Assembly: GCA_030613025.1 (NCBI GenBank)
Contig: JAUWMT010000014.1
Location: 1 to 59,556 of the forward strand
DNA from: Candidatus Cloacimonadota bacterium
Lineage (GTDB): Bacteria > Cloacimonadota > Cloacimonadia > JGIOTU-2
DNA: 59,556 nucleotides
Reading direction: 5' to 3'
A program made the translations under genes and the position numbers. The notes below the pieces were generated by a model. It was not told where the DNA came from. It did no database searches and saw nothing but the letters and a program-made list of their open reading frames with translations. Below are positions 18,271 through 25,964 of the stretch, one piece after another; the stretch's first letter is position 1, and each line of letters starts with the position of its first letter.

Positions 18271-19488
18271 ATGTATTACATCCGGCTTGCGCGTACTTAT
18301 CTCACATCAGGAAATCACAAATTCCTCTCTTTTGGCAACATGATCTCTGTTGTAGGAATTTTCCTAGGCATTTTTGCCCTGATCGTGGTCATGTCCGTGA
18401 TGAACGGGCTGGAAGAAGACATCACAGATCGCATCATCGGGCTGCATTCGGAGATTAAAGTCTATGCAAAGGATTTTGCGCGGCTTACGAACTGGCAGCA
18501 GATCGAGCATGACATTCAAAACAAATCAATAACAGGAATAAGCCCGATCGTACAGGCGGAACTTATGCTTCTTCACGAGAAAAAAGTAAGCGGTACGATC
18601 TGTCAGGGCATTGACCTTCCGAAGCATGATGAAATTACAAATTTACTGAGAAGAATATACATCGGAGCGCCCACGCAGGAAGAGATGAAAGATGGTATAA
18701 TTGTTGGTTCTGACCTCGCACTTATCCTCGGCGTGAACTGGGGTGACGAACTTACACTCACATCTCCCATTGCAGATCAGCCGACTCCATTTGGTATGAT
18801 GCCGAAGAGTAAAACCCTGAAAGTTGTCGGGCTATTCTACACAGGCATTCCTGAATACGACATGAAATACTCCTATACAGACCTTCACACCCTTCAAAAA
18901 TTTCAAAATATGGGCGATGCAATTACGTATCTTGGAATTAAAACAGTTTCGCCCAAAAGATCCCTTAGCGTTGCAAAGAACATCCGGGCTGAGCTTGGCA
19001 ATTCTTATGAAGTGCTGGATTGGAGAGAGTTTGAGAAGCATCTTTTTACTGCCATCCGATTTGAGAAGAAGATCATGTTCCTTGTGCTTGTGCTAATATT
19101 TCTTATCACAGCATTCAATATGATCGGAAATTATCTCAAGCTGGTTGCACAGAAACGTCAGGATATCGGTGTCCTCAAATCCTTTGGCGCAAAGAAAAAA
19201 GATGTCATGAAGATATTCTTATACAATGGAATTTTCATCTATTTGCTTGGAACGGTATCAGGTTTTGTCGTGTCTCTTGGGTTCCTCTTTGCCCAGATAA
19301 AATGGCAGTTCATACAAATTCCCATATCCGGAATGCCCTTCCAAACCCTTCCGGTGAAAATTGAGCTTTTCGACCTGATGCTTGTTGCGTTTATATCACT
19401 TGTCATCACGCTATTCACCACTCTCATTCCTGCACGGCGCACCATGAATGTCGATGCCATAAAGGTTATTCAGGAAGCGGAAGAATAG
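18271..19488 (+). CDS. LolC/LolE-type lipoprotein ABC permease
   Basis: Inner-membrane FtsX/MacB-fold permease of 405 residues. With an ATPase (LolD) it releases lipoproteins from the inner membrane for transfer to the outer membrane. The N-terminal segment FLSFGNMISVVGIFLGIFAL and VMSVMNGLEEDITDRIIG match LolC/E proteins closely. A periplasmic domain (about 50-260) follows, then three C-terminal membrane segments with the FtsX signature KRQDIGVLKSFGAKKKDVMKI. I chose ATG 18271 because family members begin with a short MxxxRLARTYL-like lead; an upstream in-frame start at 18205 would lie inside the GT2 gene. No lolD is adjacent. The gene ends before a repeat-rich gap. Confidence 0.88.
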   Translation: MYYIRLARTYLTSGNHKFLSFGNMISVVGIFLGIFALIVVMSVMNGLEEDITDRIIGLHSEIKVYAKDFARLTNWQQIEHDIQNKSITGISPIVQAELMLLHEKKVSGTICQGIDLPKHDEITNLLRRIYIGAPTQEEMKDGIIVGSDLALILGVNWGDELTLTSPIADQPTPFGMMPKSKTLKVVGLFYTGIPEYDMKYSYTDLHTLQKFQNMGDAITYLGIKTVSPKRSLSVAKNIRAELGNSYEVLDWREFEKHLFTAIRFEKKIMFLVLVLIFLITAFNMIGNYLKLVAQKRQDIGVLKSFGAKKKDVMKIFLYNGIFIYLLGTVSGFVVSLGFLFAQIKWQFIQIPISGMPFQTLPVKIELFDLMLVAFISLVITLFTTLIPARRTMNVDAIKVIQEAEE

Positions 19489-20197
19489 ATTCACTATAGT
19501 TTCGTAGTAGATATTATAAGTGTCCAATATGAATATTTTAAACAATTTACATTCTGTAATATATGAATTTCTAATTACAAATTATCTAATTACTAATGAA
19601 ATTTCAAATAACATTACTTGTCTGCCCACTGGCTGATGATAAAAAAAGAGATTTGATTGGGAGGAACGAACTACAAATTTTGGTGAGGATATTATAAAAC
19701 CAGTCTCCACTTCACACCAGTATTCGTTTCACTACACCCCCGACAGGTCGACATGGTGGGCAAAAAAAAGAAGAAAATGGAAAATAATGCACTTCGGGGG
19801 GCATAAAAATTTCTATTTGTGGGAAGCTAATTCCACATAAAAACAGCATGTCATTCCCCCGAAAGGGGGAATCCAGGATTACTATCAAATCAAGGAAACA
19901 AGAGTTAATTTGACATTGAGGTTTTGATATTATATTTGTTATTAGAAGTTGGGATTTAGAAATTATTTTAGATTTCCACTCTCGCGAAACTCCAGTAAAC
20001 TAGTGTCATGTCAAGCTTCGATTGGAAATGGTAATTGAATTTTGACATTCCTTATATTGCCTTCTCCTCAATTAGGAGAAGGTTAGTTTACCCCGTGAAA
20101 TCAGCTTGCTGAATATTTCACCGGGGGATGAGGTTTCAAACTTTGTTAAAATTCAATTTACGTCATTTAACTATTGACTTATCACTAGTACTTAACT
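19489..20197. repeat. Repeat-rich intergenic region
   Basis: About 700 nt without a credible gene. 19508-20000 is collinear with 44803-45243: shared blocks include CTGCCCACTGGCTGATGA and AATTTCAAATAACATTACTT. Inside lies a hairpin with the pattern ATTCCC-N8-GGGAAT (19854-19873). Further right are two strong inverted repeats: CCTTCTCCT/AGGAGAAGG (20060-20068 and 20074-20082) and CCCCGTGAAAT/ATTTCACCGGGG (20091-20101 and 20115-20126). The latter two lie just past the end of recX and may end the recA operon transcript. Confidence 0.75.
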
Positions 20198-20830
20198 CTA
20201 CTCCCCACCAAACAATACTTCCTCAATACACTCCCTTGCACAGGTATAAGAAAAACCCTTTCTCTGCAAAAATGCAAGCGCTTTATTCAGACGCTCGCGG
20301 GGCTCAAATTTTATAAATTTTGTTTTGCGTTTTGAGAGCTCTTTAACTGCCATTTCATGTTCAGTTCCGCCTGAAAGATACTCCTCACTCAACCTTTTTA
20401 TGATCTCGTTTGAGATACCCTTTTGCTTTAATTTCTGTTTGATGGCAAAGTTCCCTTGCGGATGATGGGTAATCAAATCCAAGATGTAGGATTCTGCAAA
20501 ATTTTCATCATTGATGAAGTTCTTCGCCTCATATTTTGCAATGAGCGCATCAATAGTTGATTGGGAAATTTTCTTGAATGTGAGCTTTCTTAAAATCTCT
20601 TTTTTAGAGCGGAATCGGTATCCTATAAATTGCAGAAGTATGTTTTCTGCCTCAAAGAATTCTATCTTTTCACGCAACTTATTAAAGTCATCGGGCTGGA
20701 AGGTTTGCCCTTGTTCCAGCCCGAATTTTTGTAATACTTTCTTTGATAAGACCGAGAAACCGAACTCATCATCGATGAAAATATCGTACAAGCGTCTATT
20801 TTTTCTCTTGCTTATCCTTGTTATCTTCAT
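20198..20830 (-). CDS. recX: RecX regulatory protein
   Basis: RecX family protein of 210 residues, an all-helical modulator that binds inside the RecA filament groove and limits recombinase activity. The start [20 protein letters not shown] and [19 protein letters not shown] match the family opening. Three-helix repeats follow: [19 protein letters not shown], then [20 protein letters not shown], and [20 protein letters not shown]. It is the last gene of the minus-strand recA operon and starts 35 nt inside the end of recA, so it is probably translationally coupled. The start used gives the full family N-terminus, which supports the overlap. Confidence 0.9.
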   Translation of the reverse strand: MKITRISKRKNRRLYDIFIDDEFGFSVLSKKVLQKFGLEQGQTFQPDDFNKLREKIEFFEAENILLQFIGYRFRSKKEILRKLTFKKISQSTIDALIAKYEAKNFINDENFAESYILDLITHHPQGNFAIKQKLKQKGISNEIIKRLSEEYLSGGTEHEMAVKELSKRKTKFIKFEPRERLNKALAFLQRKGFSYTCARECIEEVLFGGE

Positions 20831-21839
20831 TTTGGGGGGGCACTTCTATGCCGAGTACCTTTTTTACTTTTTTCTCGACCTGGTCTTTGACCTTTTGATT
20901 CTCACGCAGATAATCTTTTGCCTGATCCTTGCCCTGACCGATCTGAGTTCCTTCATAAGAATACCACGAACCCTTCTTCTGGATGATATTCGCATTCACA
21001 GCTTCATCTACAAGAATGCCGAGTGAGGAGATGCCTTTACCATATATGATATCAAACTGAACTGAGCGGAAGGGAGGAGCAAGCTTGTTCTTCACGATCT
21101 TCACCCAGATCACATTACCGATTATTTCATTTGAAGCGGTTTTGATCTTGGGTCCGGCTTTGACCTCGATACGTACAGAAGCATAGAATTTCAATGCCAC
21201 ACCGCCGGTTGTTGTTCTGGGATTCATATAAGGAGTGACGCCGATCTTCATACGGGTCTGGTTGATGAAGATGAGTGAGCAGTTTGATTTACCGATCACA
21301 CCCGTGAGCTTTCGCAACGCCTGTGACATAAGACGTGCCTGCAAGCCGACATGGGTATCGCCCATATCACCTTCAATCTCTGCTTGAGGAACCAGTGCTG
21401 CTACAGAGTCCACAATGATAAGATCAACTGCATTGCTTCGTACCAGTGTTTCTACGATCTCCAGCGCCTGCTCGCCAGTATCCGGCTGTGAGATAAGCAT
21501 TTCGTCAGTATTGATGCCAAGCTTTCGTGCATAAGAAGGATCCAGTGCATGTTCAGCATCAATAAAGGCGATCACGCCGTCCAATTTCTGGGCTTCGGCT
21601 GCAATGTGCAAAGCCAGCGTAGTTTTACCTGATGCTTCTTCACCGTAGATTTCGCTGACCCTTCCGCGGGGAATTCCACCCACACCAAGTGCAGCATCCA
21701 GGTTTATCGCACCGGTCGGAATGGTCTTGATATCGATTCGAGGCCCTTCGCCAAGCCGCATGATCGAGCCCTCGCCGTACTTTTTACGGATCTGTCCCAT
21801 TGCAGTAACTAAGGATTCTTTGTAATTTTCCTTTTTCAT
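20796..21839 (-). CDS. recA: RecA recombinase
   Basis: Central homologous recombination ATPase of 347 residues: it forms filaments on single-stranded DNA, exchanges strands and triggers LexA-type cleavage. It has an N-terminal oligomerisation helix ([18 protein letters not shown]), Walker A GEEASGKT at about 66-73 (usually GPESSGKT in this family, so two changes), Walker [16 protein letters not shown], and the L2/MAW region [20 protein letters not shown]. The C-terminus is lysine-rich rather than acidic. A GGAGG ribosome binding site lies inside the end of thpR, and the two genes share a TAATG stop/start. No SOS-box could be identified in the upstream region. Confidence 0.97.
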   Translation of the reverse strand: MKKENYKESLVTAMGQIRKKYGEGSIMRLGEGPRIDIKTIPTGAINLDAALGVGGIPRGRVSEIYGEEASGKTTLALHIAAEAQKLDGVIAFIDAEHALDPSYARKLGINTDEMLISQPDTGEQALEIVETLVRSNAVDLIIVDSVAALVPQAEIEGDMGDTHVGLQARLMSQALRKLTGVIGKSNCSLIFINQTRMKIGVTPYMNPRTTTGGVALKFYASVRIEVKAGPKIKTASNEIIGNVIWVKIVKNKLAPPFRSVQFDIIYGKGISSLGILVDEAVNANIIQKKGSWYSYEGTQIGQGKDQAKDYLRENQKVKDQVEKKVKKVLGIEVPPQNEDNKDKQEKK

Positions 21840-22420
21840 TATATATTACCTCCGTCTTTATCTGTTTTTTTTAATGGAAAGGTTTTTAAAATTGAATATA
21901 TCGGACCTGACGGTGTGAGCCGGCTCATGAAAAGTGTGAGCTCTTTACACTGCACAATTTCCTCTAAAGGTATCAGGTTTGAAGAAATTTTCTCCCATTC
22001 GATCTTTCGTGCAAATTTCACTCTGCCAAGCGTGGTATGCAGTGCCAAGGGGCGTTTCTCTTTACTAAAACCCATATCATACAATGCCAGGTCAACGCCC
22101 TTGAAAAGCTTCGATGCAGACTCTGTGTCATCCTTCATGTCATACCAGATCAGGCGCGGACGTTCGGGATTGGGGACTATTTCTGCATCTTTAAAGGAAA
22201 TCGTGAAAGGAGAATACTTGCCGGTAATGCCTTCAATGGGTGCATTTAGGTCTTCCAGAATACGCTCGTTCACATCGCCGAGAAATTTAAAGGTCACATG
22301 CAGATTTTTTCTGTCCACCCACTTGATCCCTTTAGGAATATAGCCCTTCAATATCTCAATATTGCGTGCAATGCGCACTTTCAATTCGTCAGGAAAATCA
22401 ATTGCAAGAAAAAGTCTCAT
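21839..22420 (-). CDS. thpR: RNA 2',3'-cyclic phosphodiesterase
   Basis: 2H phosphoesterase of the LigT/ThpR family, 193 residues, which hydrolyses 2',3'-cyclic phosphate RNA ends and was once called 2'-5' RNA ligase. The two HxT motifs are LHVTFKFLG (about 45-53) and [10 protein letters not shown] (about 127-136), each supplying a catalytic His and Thr. The start [14 protein letters not shown] is typical. It overlaps the adenosine-kinase-like gene by one base (TGATG) and shares TAATG with recA, so the operon is tightly coupled. A thpR gene next to recA is a recurring arrangement, but a functional link is not shown here. Confidence 0.9.
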   Translation of the reverse strand: MRLFLAIDFPDELKVRIARNIEILKGYIPKGIKWVDRKNLHVTFKFLGDVNERILEDLNAPIEGITGKYSPFTISFKDAEIVPNPERPRLIWYDMKDDTESASKLFKGVDLALYDMGFSKEKRPLALHTTLGRVKFARKIEWEKISSNLIPLEEIVQCKELTLFMSRLTPSGPIYSILKTFPLKKTDKDGGNI

Positions 22421-22902
22421 CAGAGTTTATATCCTATCATTCTAAGAAATTCTTTTCGTTTTTCAACATCCTCATCAGATTCAACTCCCTTTGGAGAAAA
22501 TCCGTCAATAACGCCGAGAATACCTCTGCCCTGTTCTGATTCTGCAACGATAACTTCGACTGGGTTCGCAGAGGCACAGAAGATATTCACAACCTCAAAA
22601 CACTGTTTCAGCCCGTTCAGCACATTGATGGGAAAGGAATCCCGCATCACAATGAAAAAGCAATGACCCGAAGCGAGATTCTCCAGATTTTTCACTGCGA
22701 TATCGATAAGCTCATCGTCGGTGCCGTCTTTTCTGATAAGGCATGGACCGGACGCTTCCGAGAAAGCCAGCCCGAACTTGATGCCCGGCACGGAATTCAC
22801 CATTATCTCATAAATGTCCTCAAGGGTCTTAATAAAATGGGATTGCCCCAGTATTATATTGCACCCCTCTGGGAACACCAATTTCACCGTTTTTAATTCC
22901 AT
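22420..22902 (-). CDS. Adenosine-specific kinase family protein
   Basis: 160-residue protein matching the small adenosine-specific kinase family (formerly DUF355), known mainly from archaea and anaerobic bacteria. Recognised stretches are FPEGCNIILGQSHFIKTLED, FGLAFSEASGPCLIRKDG, SGHCFFIVMRDSFPINVLN and VIVAESEQGRGILGVIDGF. It presumably phosphorylates adenosine to AMP in the cytosol. It is the first gene of the minus-strand operon that runs through thpR, recA and recX. A strong AAGGGAG Shine-Dalgarno sequence precedes the ATG. The gene upstream (23024) is divergent. Confidence 0.88.
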   Translation of the reverse strand: MELKTVKLVFPEGCNIILGQSHFIKTLEDIYEIMVNSVPGIKFGLAFSEASGPCLIRKDGTDDELIDIAVKNLENLASGHCFFIVMRDSFPINVLNGLKQCFEVVNIFCASANPVEVIVAESEQGRGILGVIDGFSPKGVESDEDVEKRKEFLRMIGYKL

Positions 22903-22966
22903 TATGGCTCCCTTTTCATTCTATATAATGACATAGTAAGAATAAAGATTTTAATTCCCATATATT

Positions 22967-22995
22967 TGTCAAATTTTGTATGCATTTTCTTGACA
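22967..22995. promoter_or_regulatory. Back-to-back TTGACA boxes, divergent promoters
   Basis: The gap between the recA operon and the divergent Mth938 gene holds TTGACA on the minus strand (22972-22967) and TTGACA on the plus strand (22990-22995), pointing away from each other. They sit 70 and 34 nt from the two start codons. They look like -35 boxes; no convincing -10 hexamer was found at 16-18 nt spacing for either. Confidence 0.4.
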
Positions 22996-23023
22996 TTCAT
23001 GCCCATTTTATTTGAGAGGATTT

Positions 23024-23368
23024 ATGAGAATCGAAAGCTACCAGTTCGGAAAGATGGTCATAGACGGAATCCAGTACACTCATGACGTGATAATTCAAAA
23101 AAACGGAGTGCCGGGGGATTGGTGGAGAGAGCGATCCCACCACCTGACCCTTGCAGACATTCCCTGCCTGCAAAATGAAAAACCCGATGTGCTCATCGTG
23201 GGCACGGGCAAATTCGGACTGATGAAAATTCACAAAGATGTGAGCGATTATTGCACAAAAAATGGAATTGAGATGATACAAAAGGACACATCGCGCGCTG
23301 TGGAAATCTTTAACGAAATGCAGTATTCCGGGAAACACATAATCGCTGCATTTCATTTGACGTGTTGA
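23024..23368 (+). CDS. Mth938-like domain protein
   Basis: 114-residue protein of the Mth938/DUF498 (NDUFAF3-like) family, a small alpha/beta fold of uncertain function in bacteria. The start IESYQFGKMVIDGIQYTHDV, the segment PDVLIVGTGKFGLMKIHKD and the final IIAAFHLTC match the family well. ATG 23024 is chosen because GAGAGGA precedes it by about 6 nt; an in-frame TTG at 23012 lacks such a site. A hairpin terminator follows the stop. The last ~28 nt of the gene are found again, with one substitution and one deletion, at 29370-29397. Confidence 0.9.
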   Translation: MRIESYQFGKMVIDGIQYTHDVIIQKNGVPGDWWRERSHHLTLADIPCLQNEKPDVLIVGTGKFGLMKIHKDVSDYCTKNGIEMIQKDTSRAVEIFNEMQYSGKHIIAAFHLTC

Positions 23369-23370
23369 GA

Positions 23371-23406
23371 TACTTGGGAGTAAGCTTTCCCCAAGGATTT
23401 TTATTT
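23371..23406 (+). terminator. Hairpin terminator after the Mth938 gene
   Basis: CTTGGG (23373-23378) pairs with CCCAAG (23390-23395) and is followed by a T-rich run (GGATTTTTATTTG), right after the stop at 23366-23368. Confidence 0.65.
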
Positions 23407-23460
23407 GTTGACATGAGGATTTAGTATTTGTTTTTTGGGAAATGCTGATGTTGTAAAACT

Positions 23461-23577
23461 TTGAAATTCTATAAAGAAAAGATAGAAGACATAGATGAAA
23501 AAAACATTAAAGCCATTTCTTTGTTTGGAAAATCTAATATTCATCTATGTGATAATATCATAAAAGGTATAGTATGA
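23461..23577 (+). CDS. Possible small ORF, 38 residues, TTG start
   Basis: An open frame with coding-like composition runs from about 23449 to a TGA at 23575-23577. Its stop overlaps the ATG of the next gene as ATGA, the usual sign of translational coupling. It has no ATG. TTG at 23461 would give about 38 residues, including EDIDEKNIKAISLFGKSN. It has no recognisable domain and could instead be the 3' remnant of a longer gene truncated when this cassette inserted. Confidence 0.35.
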   Translation: MKFYKEKIEDIDEKNIKAISLFGKSNIHLCDNIIKGIV

Positions 23578-23951
23578 CAGATCCAGAACTGATAACTCGA
23601 ATTTTCAAAAATGTATTTGATTTTATATCTGAGGATGAAATCACACCAGAAAGTATAATAAATTTACTGGTTCATCCCAACTGGGAAGAAGATTATAACT
23701 GGCAGTATTTATTAGTCCTTGTAGCATTAGAAGTTACTTATGATATTGATATTCCTGATGAGTGGGCGAATGAATTTGAAAAATCTGACAAATTAACAAT
23801 TCGTAATCTTTCGAAGCTACTTAATGATCTTCCCATACAGAATGATCCTACTTTCAGGGCTTCCAAAGTTCTTATGGTCGGGAGCATGGCAATGAAAATA
23901 ATTACCCAAGAGAGGATGCTGGAAGATGATAATTATAGCGAGGTTAATTAA
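23574..23951 (+). CDS. Small acidic protein, ACP-like without serine
   Basis: Acidic helical protein of 125 residues, not assigned to a family. The middle, with YLLVLVALEVTYDIDIPDEW followed by KLTIRNLSKLLNDL, recalls helices II-IV of acyl carrier proteins (the ALEEEFGIEIPDE region). The site where an ACP carries its phosphopantetheine serine (DSL) reads EDYNWQYL instead, so it could not carry the usual prosthetic group. The C-terminal extension has a short hydrophobic stretch (SKVLMVGSMAMKII). It opens the GTPase cassette and overlaps the small ORF before it by 4 nt. An adaptor or sensor role is a guess. Confidence 0.6.
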   Translation: MTDPELITRIFKNVFDFISEDEITPESIINLLVHPNWEEDYNWQYLLVLVALEVTYDIDIPDEWANEFEKSDKLTIRNLSKLLNDLPIQNDPTFRASKVLMVGSMAMKIITQERMLEDDNYSEVN

Positions 23952-23984
23952 TATTTCATAAATATAAGGAGATAAAATTTCAAA

Positions 23985-24077
23985 ATGGAAATTGATTTAA
24001 CATTGAAGAAATCTATTATAACCATAATGATTAAAGATAACTTTGAATTATTGGATGGAGGAGAACGTAATGGGTAA
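23985..24077 (+). CDS. Possible 30-residue leader ORF before the GTPase
   Basis: ATG 23985 follows AAGGAG (23966-23971) by 13 nt and opens a 30-codon frame (start MEIDLTLKKSIITIMIKD) ending at TAA 24075-24077, which overlaps the GTPase start at 24070 by 8 nt. The GTPase Shine-Dalgarno sequence lies inside this frame, so its translation could gate GTPase translation. It may also be chance in AT-rich DNA. Confidence 0.3.
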   Translation: MEIDLTLKKSIITIMIKDNFELLDGGERNG

Positions 24078-25950
24078 GCAGGAAGAAAAAAGAGAAAAAT
24101 GTCCTTATTGCAGGGAAGAAATACTTGAAGAAGCAACAGGATGTAAAAATTGCTGGTTGGATAGAAATAGATTTGATGAATATAATAGATGTATTAAAAA
24201 TTCTAATGATAAACCTGTCGATGATCAAATCTTACAAGATTTATGTAAAATTTACAGAACCTTACGAAAAGAAAAACACACAGCTATAAAAAAAGAATCA
24301 TTAAATGATTTACCTGCTTATTATGATGAATCAATTAAAAGACATGAAAAATTGTATAAGATGATGAAAAAACACGATAGAATTGCAGATTTACCGGAAG
24401 TGATAACCTTTTTGGCAGAATACTATAATAAAAAAGGAATTTATGAAAAAAATATGTTGCCAGTACTATTGGATTATATCGACATTAATTACAGAGATAT
24501 CTTTAATAATAAAGATAAAAAAAGACAATCCTGGAATTTGTTATTCTTAGAGTTTTCAAATCTTAATGAATATTTAGCAGATATATCAAAAAACATATAT
24601 AACGAATCTTCAGAAGAAAGAAAAAAGAGATTTAACCACGTACTGAATACCATTTTTACTATTTGGACTGAAGAACCAAAAGATAAATACAATTCTGAAA
24701 TTTTAGATTCTTCAGAATTACTCCCGGAATTCGAAAATAATTTTATCATAGATGATCCACGGAAAATAGAAAAAATTGAATCTTGTATTGAAGAATTAAA
24801 AGATAGTCTAAACAATAATATTGATGACTTTGATGCATTAACTAAATTTAATGAAGATAAGGCATACATTGATTTTCTGCACCAACCTCTTAAACAGGAG
24901 AATATTATAAAAACGAACAAGAATTTAAATATTGCAATTGCTGCACCAGCAAATACTGGAAAATCGTCATTGATCAATTTATTAATGAAAAATGAAGTCG
25001 CTGACGTGAAAAATTATCCTGGTGTATGGAATTCTGATTTAGTTAATAAATATCCAACAGGTGTTGGATTAAATTTTATAGACACTCCAGGATTTGGCTC
25101 TATTAAAAAAGATGGCGAATCTGATGAACAAAAGGCACTTTCCGAAATAAAAAGTGCTGATTGTTGTTACGCAGTATTTGATATAAAAGATGGATTAAAA
25201 GACTCTACTAACGAAACATACAAAAAAATAAAAGAAGAGAGCCAGAAAGTATTTTTTTTATACAATAAAGTAGATGAATGTCGTAAAAATGAAAAAAAGG
25301 ATGCTTTAGGACGCATAAAAAATCAAATTAAAGAGACTGTGTATCCATTATCAGCAATTACTGGTGAAGGTATTGCTGAAGTAATAAAAATTACTATTCG
25401 CTATTTAGAAGATGAAGATTTTAGAAAAACTCTAATTTTTTATTTAAATAGATATTTGCATCAAAAAATGGTAATAAATAAGTTAAGAAAAATTGTACTT
25501 GGTTTAACGGCAATGATGATAGCCCTCAGCGAAAATGGGGAAAAAGATGATTCGTTTGTATACAAATATATTCAATATATTGCTGCTATAGGTTTTGAAT
25601 GTTTAAAATATGTTGTAATTCCGAACAAAACGAAGATATCAATCTTTAAAGCATACTGTGATGTTACTTGCTCAAAAATACAAAGTGCTTTTGATGATGA
25701 TTATCAACGGCTGTGTTTTGGGTTGGCTGCAGGATTTACCCTTGCGGATGAATATCTTCCATATTTTGAAAATCATAATGATAGTAATAAATTATCAGAA
25801 TATTTAAATGGTTTTGAAGAAAGAATTCAATCAAGAATGACCAGATTTGAAAATTTACTAAAACCATCAAAGGATAGGTTATTGAGAAATATTGAAAAGA
25901 ATGAAATTGATGATGTTATCATCAGCTTGATGCTTTATATTAAAATTTAA
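24070..25950 (+). CDS. Zinc-ribbon TRAFAC-type GTPase
   Basis: 626-residue protein. An N-terminal zinc ribbon (about residues 9-30) has CPYC and CKNC pairs. A long helical region follows (about 35-285), then a GTPase domain (about 290-460): P-loop APANTGKSSLINLL (G1), DTPGFGSI (G3), YNKVDE (G4, NKxD) and SAITGEG (G5). The C-terminal 170 residues are helical with a hydrophobic stretch (GLTAMMIALS) and no KH or other known domain. I chose ATG 24070, which has GGAGGAG 6 nt upstream; an earlier in-frame start at 24043 has none. The GTPase core is Era/TrmE-like, but the N- and C-terminal parts are not those of a ribosome-assembly GTPase. It is followed after 14 nt by a second GTPase. Base use is much more A+T-rich than in neighbouring core genes. 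Confidence 0.85.
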   Translation: MGKQEEKREKCPYCREEILEEATGCKNCWLDRNRFDEYNRCIKNSNDKPVDDQILQDLCKIYRTLRKEKHTAIKKESLNDLPAYYDESIKRHEKLYKMMKKHDRIADLPEVITFLAEYYNKKGIYEKNMLPVLLDYIDINYRDIFNNKDKKRQSWNLLFLEFSNLNEYLADISKNIYNESSEERKKRFNHVLNTIFTIWTEEPKDKYNSEILDSSELLPEFENNFIIDDPRKIEKIESCIEELKDSLNNNIDDFDALTKFNEDKAYIDFLHQPLKQENIIKTNKNLNIAIAAPANTGKSSLINLLMKNEVADVKNYPGVWNSDLVNKYPTGVGLNFIDTPGFGSIKKDGESDEQKALSEIKSADCCYAVFDIKDGLKDSTNETYKKIKEESQKVFFLYNKVDECRKNEKKDALGRIKNQIKETVYPLSAITGEGIAEVIKITIRYLEDEDFRKTLIFYLNRYLHQKMVINKLRKIVLGLTAMMIALSENGEKDDSFVYKYIQYIAAIGFECLKYVVIPNKTKISIFKAYCDVTCSKIQSAFDDDYQRLCFGLAAGFTLADEYLPYFENHNDSNKLSEYLNGFEERIQSRMTRFENLLKPSKDRLLRNIEKNEIDDVIISLMLYIKI

Positions 25951-25964
25951 AAAAGGAGAATAAA

